Positions 45,627-53,045 of a stretch of DNA of 64,000 nt are shown here, piece after piece; within the stretch, counting starts at the first letter, position 1; each line of letters opens with the position of its first letter. A program made the translations under genes and the position numbers. Below the pieces are notes generated by a model. That model was not told where the DNA came from. It did no database searches and worked only from the letters and a program-made list of their open reading frames with translations. The DNA is from JAJTFA01 sp051715425 (lineage in GTDB: Bacteria; Bacteroidota; Bacteroidia; UKL13-3), in NCBI GenBank assembly GCA_051715425.1, contig JBPXJS010000052.1:1-64000 (forward strand). The letters run 5' to 3'.

Positions 45627-46070
45627 TTAGAATTTTAAAGGTTTAGGCTGTTGTGCAGCATGTGGGTGCTCAGAACCTTGATATACATAAAGGTTTCTGA
45701 AAATTTCGCGACCTAACTTGTTATTTGGCAACATCCCATCGATAGCATGCTCAACCACGTAGGTTGGTCTTCTTTCCAACAGGTTTTTAGCTGTTTCGAA
45801 ACGCTGACCACCCGGAAAACCAGAGTAAAATACATACTCTTTGTCTTCACGCTTATTACCGGTAAAACGGATTTTATCGGCATTGATGATGATCACATTG
45901 TCACCACAATCAACGTGAGGAGTGAAGTCAGGCTTGTGTTTGCCTCTTAAAATGTTGGCCACTTTGCTGGCGAAACGTCCAAGTGTCTGGCCTTCTGCGT
46001 CAATAATGAACCACTCTTTTTTCACAGTGGCCTTATTGGCTGAAATTGTTTTATAACTTAAAGTATCCAC
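45627..46070 (-). CDS. rplM: 50S ribosomal protein L13
   Basis: The 147-aa L13 has EWFIIDAEGQTLGRFASKVA, LRGKHKPDFTPHVDCGDNVI and VEHAIDGMLPNNKLGR. The start is GTG at 46070. A strong promoter ends about 38 bp upstream, making this the first gene of the translation operon. Confidence 0.97.
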   Translation of the reverse strand: MDTLSYKTISANKATVKKEWFIIDAEGQTLGRFASKVANILRGKHKPDFTPHVDCGDNVIIINADKIRFTGNKREDKEYVFYSGFPGGQRFETAKNLLERRPTYVVEHAIDGMLPNNKLGREIFRNLYVYQGSEHPHAAQQPKPLKF

Positions 46071-46108
46071 GATCAGATAATTATTTTTACAGTTTTATTA
46101 AGGGGTGG

Positions 46109-46139
46109 CAAAAATATGGCAAGGTTTTGTAATTCACAA
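46109..46139 (-). promoter_or_regulatory. Promoter of the rplM operon
   Basis: On the minus strand a TTG (46139-46137) is followed after 20 bp by TATTTTTG (46116-46109), an exact TAnnTTTG. The leader to the GTG at 46070 should be about 33 nt. This is one of the clearest promoters in the window, in keeping with a highly expressed operon. Confidence 0.7.
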
Positions 46140-46226
46140 CTAAATGTGAAAAAAAGTAATTATGACCTCAAAAGCCAACCTTTACCTGATTTTCAACCCG
46201 TTAAACAGGGGGGCGAATATACACTT

Positions 46227-46706
46227 TTATGGTATTCTTACGAACCTTTTTGTGCGGAAGGTTCCTTTGGAGTCGTATACATATATAATGTACGACCCGT
46301 AAACCAGAAATGAGATATTCAGTGAAAAAACATCTCTGGCCGCGGCTGTTATATCCTGTTCATGCCATAAACGGCCCCATGTATCAAAAATAAACATACG
46401 CGAAAAGCGTGGGGTAGACTGGGTAATGGTAAAGGTGACGGTGTTTTGGGCGTAAGTAGGTATTACATCTATTTCATACCCTGAGCAGGAACCATCGGTA
46501 TAGGTTCTCACCCCGTTTCTTAACTGAGCCTCACATACATTGCGGTACGTTTTGTTATCGCAACCGCAAACCGGAACAAAATCCGTGGGGCAGGGAAAAC
46601 CCGGGCTTATACTCAGGGAATCAACACATCCTACTCCCCATTGTGCTTTTGCTTCCGATAACATACACAGCAAACATATCAGCCCAAATAAAATAAGCCT
46701 TTTCAC
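46227..46706 (-). CDS. Secreted Kazal-type protease inhibitor-like protein with T9SS-like tail
   Basis: The 159-aa protein has a signal peptide (MKRLILFGLICLLCMLSEA), then a Kazal domain at about 27-75: CPTDFVPVCGCDNKTYRNVC followed by EAQLRNGVRTYTDGSC, with the usual six-cysteine spacing plus one extra Cys. The C-terminal half (MFIFDTWGRLWHEQ, FLVYGSYIIYVYDSKG, TKRFVRIP) resembles a T9SS type A sorting domain. Kazal domains inhibit serine proteases, so this may protect the cell surface from its own or foreign proteases. It starts 3 bp after pyk and is probably cotranscribed with it. Confidence 0.75.
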   Translation of the reverse strand: MKRLILFGLICLLCMLSEAKAQWGVGCVDSLSISPGFPCPTDFVPVCGCDNKTYRNVCEAQLRNGVRTYTDGSCSGYEIDVIPTYAQNTVTFTITQSTPRFSRMFIFDTWGRLWHEQDITAAARDVFSLNISFLVYGSYIIYVYDSKGTFRTKRFVRIP

Positions 46707-46709
46707 CTC

Positions 46710-48143
46710 TTATTTTATTTCGGTGATTTTAATGGCATTGGTTCTGGCCCTGTCCTGAATAGGCATACTGGCCGTATTAATTACCAGATCGCCTTTTTTA
46801 AGATAACCCATTTCCACCAGCATATCGTTTACGGTTTGGATGGAATGATCTGTACTGTCAAATCCTTTATAATAAAATGCCCTCACTCCCCAAACCAGGT
46901 TAAGGGTGGAAATAAGCCTCACATTGCTGGTAAATATAAAAATGGTGGCCCGTGGCCTGAAAGAAGATATTTTGTAAGCCGTATATCCTGAGAAAGTCAT
47001 ACTTACTATGGCCGCAGCCTTGAGGTGGTCTGAAATACGCACCGCTGTAAAACATATTTCATCACTTAAAAAAGTGGGAGACGATTCAGGCGGGCGTTTG
47101 CCTTTAAAAAATGGGGCATTGGTTTTTTCAGCTTCGGTTATGGTTTCCCGCATATATTTCACGGCCAGATTCGGGTATGCCCCTACGGATGTTTCAGCAC
47201 TCAGCATTACTGCATCAGAACCGTCCATTACCGCATTGGCAATATCATTCAGCTCGGCCCTGGTAGGTGATGGGCTCTGAATCATACTTTCCATCATTTG
47301 GGTGGCAATAATTACCGGTTTGCCTTTTTCTATGCACTTCTTTACAATCATTTTTTGAATAATTGGCACCTGAGCCATAGGCATTTCTACACCCAGATCG
47401 CCCCGTGCAACCATTATTCCATCTGTTACTTCCAGTATTTCATCAATATTCTCTACCGCCTCAGGTTTTTCTATTTTGGCAATTACCCTGGGCTTCCACT
47501 CATGCTTATCAATAATTTGTTTCAGTTCTATAATATCTTCGGCCTTGCGCACAAAAGAAAGCCCTATCCAGTCCACCTTTTGTTCAATCCCAAATTCCAG
47601 ATCGGCCCTGTCCTTTTCTGTTAAGGCAGGAATAGACAGCTTGGTATGAGGCAGGTTAAACCCTTTTTTGGATGATAACACGCCACCATAATTTACTTTA
47701 CATTTTATTTCATCCACCCCGTTTGATTCGAGCACTTCGATCTGAAGTTTACCATCATCCAGCAAAATGAGTTCACCAGGTTTTACATCAGCAGGCAGGG
47801 AAGTAAATTTTACAGAAAAACGCTCGTCTGTTCCAATTTCGGGTTTGGTGGTTACCGTAATAACCGAACCGGTTACCAGGTTTACTTTTCCATCCTTCAT
47901 CTCGCCCACCCTTAATTTGGGCCCCTGCAAATCGAGCAGCATGGCCACAAAAGTACCCTTATGGCTGTTTACCAGCCTGATATTTTCAATTACCTTTAGG
48001 TGATCCTCATACGACCCGTGTGAAAAATTAAGGCGGCACACATCCACCCCCTCGTTAATGATACCTGTTAATCCTTCATAAGAAGAGGTGGCAGGGCCTA
48101 TGGTAGCTACTATTTTGGTTCTGTTGAAAATGGATGGATTCAT
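46710..48143 (-). CDS. pyk: Pyruvate kinase
   Basis: The 477-aa enzyme has FNRTKIVATIGPATSSYEGL, CRLNFSHGSYEDH, the active-site region RVIAKIEKPEAVEN, VARGDLGVEMPM and AVMLSAETSVGAYPNLAV. It makes pyruvate and ATP from phosphoenolpyruvate. It follows the IPExxxVDY-family gene by 2 bp and is followed by the Kazal gene, forming one minus-strand operon. Confidence 0.96.
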   Translation of the reverse strand: MNPSIFNRTKIVATIGPATSSYEGLTGIINEGVDVCRLNFSHGSYEDHLKVIENIRLVNSHKGTFVAMLLDLQGPKLRVGEMKDGKVNLVTGSVITVTTKPEIGTDERFSVKFTSLPADVKPGELILLDDGKLQIEVLESNGVDEIKCKVNYGGVLSSKKGFNLPHTKLSIPALTEKDRADLEFGIEQKVDWIGLSFVRKAEDIIELKQIIDKHEWKPRVIAKIEKPEAVENIDEILEVTDGIMVARGDLGVEMPMAQVPIIQKMIVKKCIEKGKPVIIATQMMESMIQSPSPTRAELNDIANAVMDGSDAVMLSAETSVGAYPNLAVKYMRETITEAEKTNAPFFKGKRPPESSPTFLSDEICFTAVRISDHLKAAAIVSMTFSGYTAYKISSFRPRATIFIFTSNVRLISTLNLVWGVRAFYYKGFDSTDHSIQTVNDMLVEMGYLKKGDLVINTASMPIQDRARTNAIKITEIK

Positions 48144-48145
48144 TC

Positions 48146-48562
48146 TTAAAAAATCAGGTTTTGACGTTGTTTGAGTTTGTTGTGTTTAATTTCAGAGATC
48201 AATTGCACCTCTGGTATGGTTTTAATTCCGGCTGTGAAGTTACGCTTTTTAAAAAACTCCAGTGCACCTTTAATAATGATAAAAAAATCAATGGTTCTCA
48301 ATTCATTCATCAGTACCAGCGACTCGTCCCGGTTATTTAACAAAAATACGTCAAGGTGGTTTATCTCATCATGAAAAGAAAATTTCATATGCGATTGCTG
48401 GATATCATTGCCGGCATAGAGTGTCAGTTCTTCATCCATCACCAGGTGATAACCCATGGTTTTGTTGATGAGCCATGCCAACCGGTGCGGTTTCTCCTGA
48501 GATACTATTCCGTAAAGCAGAAAATCCTCATCGTAGGCTACTTCCAGAAATATTTTTTTCAC
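48146..48562 (-). CDS. IPExxxVDY-family protein
   Basis: The 138-aa protein has an N-terminal YDEDFLLYGIVSQEKPHRLA segment and ends near IPEVQLISEIK, the signature of a Bacteroidota family found beside pyk. Its biochemical role is not established. The motif departs from the literal IPExxxVDY in its last positions. The start is GTG at 48562. It diverges from acpP-fabF-rnc, so the region links fatty-acid and glycolytic genes. Confidence 0.75.
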   Translation of the reverse strand: MKKIFLEVAYDEDFLLYGIVSQEKPHRLAWLINKTMGYHLVMDEELTLYAGNDIQQSHMKFSFHDEINHLDVFLLNNRDESLVLMNELRTIDFFIIIKGALEFFKKRNFTAGIKTIPEVQLISEIKHNKLKQRQNLIF

Positions 48563-48688
48563 TTAGCAAATTTGCAGTGTTCCTGTTAATAAATCATGTT
48601 CTCTTTAAATAGTTACAAGCCTTTGGAAAGCATACTGTATAAAAAGTATGACACTGGAAAAGGGCGAGAATTTTCAAAAAAAAACCGC

Positions 48689-48722
48689 TTTTGCCTTTTT
48701 CATTAAAAAAATACTTTATTTG
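48689..48722 (+). promoter_or_regulatory. Probable promoter of acpP-fabF-rnc
   Basis: TTTTG at 48689-48693 and TTTATTTG at 48715-48722 (7 of 8 matches to TAnnTTTG) are 21 bp apart. The acpP ATG is 30 nt downstream. Confidence 0.45.
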
Positions 48723-48752
48723 CACCCTCAAAACCTTTTAAACCATACAACA

Positions 48753-48992
48753 ATGTCAGACATCGCAACAAGAGTAAAAGCTATCATCATGGATAAGCTT
48801 GGCGTAGAAGAAAGCGAAATCACTCCGGAATCAAATTTTACCAATGATCTTGGCGCAGATTCGCTCGACACTGTTGAACTTATCATGGAATTTGAAAAAG
48901 AGTTCAACATTGCCATTCCTGATGACCAGGCTGAGAAAATCGGTACTGTAGGTCAGGCTATTTCTTACATCGAGCAAAACGTAAAAAGCTAA
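48753..48992 (+). CDS. acpP: Acyl carrier protein
   Basis: The 79-aa acidic protein has the phosphopantetheine attachment serine in DLGADSLDTVELIMEFEKEF and ends IGTVGQAISYIEQNVKS. I start at ATG 48753 (MSDIATRVKAIIMDKLG), the family start. The longer in-frame opening from 48648 spans the promoter. ACP carries acyl chains in fatty-acid synthesis. fabF follows after 36 bp. Confidence 0.97.
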   Translation: MSDIATRVKAIIMDKLGVEESEITPESNFTNDLGADSLDTVELIMEFEKEFNIAIPDDQAEKIGTVGQAISYIEQNVKS

Positions 48993-49028
48993 TTTTTACC
49001 AAACACTAACCATTAAAAAGACAGTTCA

Positions 49029-50276
49029 ATGTCATCCCGCAGAGTAGTTGTTACCGGTATTGGTGCTTTAACGCCAATAGGTAACAATGCACAGGAGTAT
49101 TGGAACGCATTGTCGAACGGAGTGAGCGGGGCCGCCCCGATCACCCGTTTTGATGCTTCCAAATTTAAAACACGGTTTGCCTGTGAAGTAAAAAACTTTG
49201 ATGTCACCAATTTTATTGACAGAAAAGAAGCACGCAGAATGGATCCTTATACCCATTATGCTATGGTTACTTCTGAGGAAGCTATTCTGGATTCAGGACT
49301 CAACCTTGAACAAATCAACAAGGACAGGGCTGCTGTAATCTGGGCTTCAGGTATTGGCGGGTTAACCAGTTTTTTTCATGAAGTGATTGCTTACGGACGT
49401 GGTGATGGAACGCCACGTTTTAGTCCGTTTTTTATTCCCATGATGATTGCCGATATCGCGGCAGGATTAATTTCTATTAAATACGGTTTCAGAGGACCCA
49501 ACTTTGCTGTTGTGTCGGCCTGTGCCAGCTCCACCAACGCCATTTCAGAAGCATTCCACTATATCCGTATGGGTAAGGCGGATTTTGCCATTACAGGAGG
49601 CTCAGAGGCCTGCGTAAATGAGCCGGCTATTGGTGGATTTAATTCCATGAAAGCGCTCTCGGAAAGAAACGACAGCCCCGCTACCGCATCAAGGCCTTAC
49701 GATAAAGATCGGGATGGGTTTGTGTTGGGTGAAGGTGCCGGTGCGCTTATACTTGAAGAATATGAGCATGCGGTAGCCCGCGGTGCGAAAATTTATGCAG
49801 AGATTGTAGGTTGCGGTGCCTCAGGAGACGCTTACCACATGACTGCTCCACATCCTGACGGAATAGGTGCAAAAAATGTAATGCATGCTGCATTGGATGA
49901 TGCAGGTTTAAAACCGGAAGAAGTGGATTATATCAATGTTCACGGAACATCAACCCCATTGGGCGATCCGCAGGAAATTAAGGCTATACAAAATATCTTT
50001 GGCGACCATGCCTATAACCTGAGCATCAGCTCAACCAAATCAATGACCGGCCACTTGCTTGGTGGTGCAGGTGCTATTGAATCCATTGCCTGCTTACTGG
50101 CAATAAACAAAGGAATTATCCCTCCAACCATCAACCATTTTACTGACGATCCGGAAATTGATCCTAAGCTGAACCTTACTTTTAACACGGCTCAACAACG
50201 CGAAGTGAAAGTAGCTTTAAGCAATACATTTGGTTTTGGCGGACATAATGCCTCGGTTATTTTCAAAAAAGTTTAA
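49029..50276 (+). CDS. fabF: Beta-ketoacyl-ACP synthase II
   Basis: The 415-aa condensing enzyme has the catalytic Cys in VSACASSTNAISEAFHYI, the first His in INVHGTSTPLGDPQE and the second in SSTKSMTGHLLGGAGAIESI. It elongates acyl-ACP with malonyl-ACP. It is placed between acpP and rnc, a conserved order in many bacteria. Its 3' end overlaps the likely rnc start by 29 bp. Confidence 0.97.
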   Translation: MSSRRVVVTGIGALTPIGNNAQEYWNALSNGVSGAAPITRFDASKFKTRFACEVKNFDVTNFIDRKEARRMDPYTHYAMVTSEEAILDSGLNLEQINKDRAAVIWASGIGGLTSFFHEVIAYGRGDGTPRFSPFFIPMMIADIAAGLISIKYGFRGPNFAVVSACASSTNAISEAFHYIRMGKADFAITGGSEACVNEPAIGGFNSMKALSERNDSPATASRPYDKDRDGFVLGEGAGALILEEYEHAVARGAKIYAEIVGCGASGDAYHMTAPHPDGIGAKNVMHAALDDAGLKPEEVDYINVHGTSTPLGDPQEIKAIQNIFGDHAYNLSISSTKSMTGHLLGGAGAIESIACLLAINKGIIPPTINHFTDDPEIDPKLNLTFNTAQQREVKVALSNTFGFGGHNASVIFKKV

Positions 50277-51024
50277 TCCAACCAATTTGATAAAACGACT
50301 ACTTAGCGGCACGTTTATCATTCCCTTTTCCAAGCATAAAAAGCTATATTATAACATTGCGCATATCTCTGGTTTCCTGCCGGTAAACATCAAATGCTAT
50401 AAGCAGGCATTAAGGCATCATTCTGTTTCCAGCACCATACATGAAAATGGTTCCAAAGACAGCAATGAAAGGCTGGAATACCTTGGTGATGCCGTTTTGA
50501 ACAGCGTAATAGCGGAATACCTCTTTAAAAAATACCCATTTAAAAACGAAGGTTTTTTAACCGAAATGCGCTCTAAAATTGTGAGCCGCGAAAGCCTGAA
50601 TGACCTTGCCCTTAAACTGGGACTAAACCACCTGGTGGCTTACGACCGGAGAGCCATAGGGCCAAATAATAAAAATACCATTTTTGGCAATGCGCTCGAG
50701 GCATTTATCGGAGCCATATTTCTGGATGCCGGATTTTATGCTGCCAGAAAATTTATTACGGCTAAACTACTTGCCCACCTGGACATTGATAAGATTGAAA
50801 TAACAGAGAAAAATTTTAAAGGCAAGCTCATTGAGTGGGCTCAGAAAAATAACCGGAGCCTGGAGTTTGACAGCACAGAAGAGATGAACGGGAAACAAAA
50901 AATATATAAAACCTGTGTTGTTGTTGATCTGGAATTAATGGGTATGGCAGAACACCTTTCCAAGAAAAAAGCCGAACAGATGGCTTCCGAAAAAGCCTCA
51001 GAAAAATTAGGGCTTAACCTTTAA
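50248..51024 (+). CDS. rnc: Ribonuclease III
   Basis: The product has the RNase III signature NERLEYLGDAVLNSVIAEYL, acidic catalytic residues there and in GNALEAFIGAIFLDAG, and a C-terminal double-stranded RNA-binding domain (FKGKLIEWAQKNNRSLEFDS, then KKKAEQMASEKASEKLG). I give ATG 50248, but a TTG at 50287 just after the fabF stop would match related proteins about as well and avoid the overlap. RNase III matures rRNA and cuts structured mRNAs. Its 3' end overlaps the convergent outer-membrane protein gene by 18 bp. Confidence 0.92.
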   Translation: MPRLFSKKFNPTNLIKRLLSGTFIIPFSKHKKLYYNIAHISGFLPVNIKCYKQALRHHSVSSTIHENGSKDSNERLEYLGDAVLNSVIAEYLFKKYPFKNEGFLTEMRSKIVSRESLNDLALKLGLNHLVAYDRRAIGPNNKNTIFGNALEAFIGAIFLDAGFYAARKFITAKLLAHLDIDKIEITEKNFKGKLIEWAQKNNRSLEFDSTEEMNGKQKIYKTCVVVDLELMGMAEHLSKKKAEQMASEKASEKLGLNL

Positions 51025-52155
51025 CAATTTTCCCAAACCTATTTGTTGCCTGTAGGTAATGTAAAGGGAATACGAATAATCCAGTATGCTGTTTTTTATT
51101 TCATAAACTGGTTCTGCGCGGGCTACTAAAAATAACTTAGGATAAATTTCTTTCTGATACATGAAACGCAAAAACAACAATTGCCTGTTTGGTTGTGTTA
51201 AACCTGGTTTATCCAAAGAAACCGACTGATAAATAGCAGTACCTTTCCGTGCCACATATTTATTACCGCTCCAATAACTGAGCATGCCGGTAAAGTTAGC
51301 TGTGGAAACACTCAGGTTGGTATAAACACCATATCCGTTTTTAAAAGGGTACAAGCCTGAGCTTGTGTTTTCAACTGAATGAAGCCCGTAGAAATCCGCT
51401 TTAATTTCTTTGATGGTGCCCTTAAACGTTTTGGTGGCCACTAAACCTATGGCACCGTTTAACAACATGGCCATATTGGAAGAATCGGTATCTATTTGCC
51501 CACCGCGGTGGAAGGCTGTAAACTGTGTGCTTAATGCAAGAGAACTCCCGGCTTCCGTTTTAAAGAGGTAGGGCGAGAGGTTATATCCTGCCACAAACTG
51601 TTCCTTGTAAGGAGAGCCCCTTTCAATATATTGCTCCCAGTTAATCCAGATATCGTAATAGCCTGTTGCATTTTCTTTTTTAAACTGAAACCCGTTTTCT
51701 ATTCTGTTTTCAATGGCTGAGTTGATATCAAACATAGGTTCAATCAATTGGTGTGATAGCGCTCCTTCGAGGGTTCCGAAAATAAATTCGTTTCCCTTTT
51801 CCGTTTTCATTTTTACGGTAAAAGTTGGCAATACAGTTGTATAGGGATTTTTTCCGCCAAAATCGTGCTTTAAAAAAACGCCTGCCTGTATTTTTACGTG
51901 TTGGTTGGGTTGAACATACACTGCCGGTGTAAGCTGATATCCGAATAAGGTACGGCCGAGTTCAATATCATTAAAATACTCGGTATTGCGCATATAACTG
52001 AATGCACCTAAGGAAAGGCCAACAGTATTGCTGTCTGATTTCTCCAGCACTATCTGGTCGCTTATCATGGTATTGTTTAACTGGGAAAAGGCCTTACCGG
52101 AATAACCCAAAAATATCAGGAGAAAAATACGTGATAATATAATCTGGCGATACAT
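51007..52155 (-). CDS. Outer-membrane beta-barrel-like protein of unknown function
   Basis: I start at ATG 52155, where MYRQIILSRIFLLIFLGYSG gives a signal peptide. The longer opening to 52269 lies inside the neighbouring gene. The 382-aa product is dominated by alternating aromatic/hydrophobic strands such as VGLSLGAFSYMRNTEYF and VKIQAGVFLKHDFGGKNPY and ends in a strand-like YITYRQQIGLGKLLKVKP, typical of barrels. I do not recognise a family. It lies 2 bp after the iron-sulfur protein gene. Confidence 0.65.
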   Translation of the reverse strand: MYRQIILSRIFLLIFLGYSGKAFSQLNNTMISDQIVLEKSDSNTVGLSLGAFSYMRNTEYFNDIELGRTLFGYQLTPAVYVQPNQHVKIQAGVFLKHDFGGKNPYTTVLPTFTVKMKTEKGNEFIFGTLEGALSHQLIEPMFDINSAIENRIENGFQFKKENATGYYDIWINWEQYIERGSPYKEQFVAGYNLSPYLFKTEAGSSLALSTQFTAFHRGGQIDTDSSNMAMLLNGAIGLVATKTFKGTIKEIKADFYGLHSVENTSSGLYPFKNGYGVYTNLSVSTANFTGMLSYWSGNKYVARKGTAIYQSVSLDKPGLTQPNRQLLFLRFMYQKEIYPKLFLVARAEPVYEIKNSILDYSYSLYITYRQQIGLGKLLKVKP

Positions 52156-52157
52156 GG

Positions 52158-52946
52158 TTAAAGCTCCATTGCTCCTGCCACCAGTTCTGCAATATCTTTT
52201 ACTTCTATTTCCTGTTCCTTGTTGTGGTGTTTCACTCCATCGCGCAACATGGTCATACAAAACGGGCATGCAGCGGCTACAATATTTGGCTGCGTTTCCA
52301 GCATATCATCAGCTCTTTCAATATTCACTTCTTTTTTCCCGTTTTCAGCATCCTTAAACATTTGCGCACCACCAGCACCACAGCATAAACCGTTTGTTTT
52401 GCTGCGTTTCATCTCCACCAATGCGGCATCCAGTTTTTCTATTACCTCACGCGGGGCTTCATAAATATTATTGGCACGACCCAGGTAGCAGCTATCATGG
52501 TAAGTAATGCGCTGGCCTTTAAAAGCTCCTCCGTTAATGGCAATTTTGCCATCCCTGAGCAATTGATTAATTAAAGTGGTATGGTGCAATACTTCATAAT
52601 TGCCGCCAAGTTCAGGGTATTCGTTTTTAAGGGTATTAAAACAATGCGGGCAACCGGTAACAATTTTCTGTACCCCATACATATTGAGGGTAGTGATATT
52701 TTGCATAGCCATCATCTGAAACAAGAACTCGTTTCCGGCACGTTTGGCCGGATCTCCGGTGCATGCCTCTTCTGTGCCCAGTATGGCAAATTTAATACCT
52801 GATGCATGCAGAATTTTTGCCACCGCCTTGGTTATTTTTTGGGCACGCTCATCAAAACTTCCTGCACATCCTACCCAAAACAATATTTCTGGCGTTTCTC
52901 CCGAAGCCGCCATATCTGCCATTGTACGCACTTTAAATTCGCTCAT
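52158..52946 (-). CDS. CCG-domain iron-sulfur protein (heterodisulfide reductase B-like)
   Basis: The 262-aa protein has two cysteine-rich CCG-type domains: one around VGCAGSFDERAQKITKAVAK, with TEEACTGDPAKRAGNE and TGCPHCFNTL, and another with HDSCYLGRANNIYEAPREVI, NGLCCGAGGAQMFKD and ACPFCMTML. Relatives include HdrB, GlcF and LutA, which bind a [4Fe-4S] or non-canonical cluster and pass electrons in redox complexes. The natural partner, a membrane 4Fe-4S protein, lies about 3.9 kb upstream at 56859-58166, separated by three secreted-protein genes and a terminator. Confidence 0.85.
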   Translation of the reverse strand: MSEFKVRTMADMAASGETPEILFWVGCAGSFDERAQKITKAVAKILHASGIKFAILGTEEACTGDPAKRAGNEFLFQMMAMQNITTLNMYGVQKIVTGCPHCFNTLKNEYPELGGNYEVLHHTTLINQLLRDGKIAINGGAFKGQRITYHDSCYLGRANNIYEAPREVIEKLDAALVEMKRSKTNGLCCGAGGAQMFKDAENGKKEVNIERADDMLETQPNIVAAACPFCMTMLRDGVKHHNKEQEIEVKDIAELVAGAMEL

Positions 52947-52986
52947 GTGAAAATAATTGTGTGAGGCAATTTAGCAAAAACCATTG

Positions 52987-53024
52987 AAAACAAAAGAGGC
53001 CACCTGAAAACAGATGACCCTTTT
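52987..53024 (-). terminator. Terminator downstream of the T9SS cargo genes
   Basis: On the minus strand an AAAGGGTCATCTG arm pairs imperfectly with CAGGTGGCCTCTTT (one bulge and several G-T pairs) around TTTT, followed by TTTTGTTTTC. It separates the secreted-protein genes from the CCG-domain gene. Confidence 0.55.
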
Positions 53025-53045
53025 GCCTACATGAAAAGAAACCTA

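Noticed and set aside
48648..48752. Longer acyl carrier protein start
   Set aside because: The extra 35 residues overlap the promoter, and the family starts at MSDIATRV.
52156..52269. N-terminal extension of the outer-membrane protein
   Set aside because: It lies within the iron-sulfur protein gene and lacks a signal peptide. ATG 52155 gives one.
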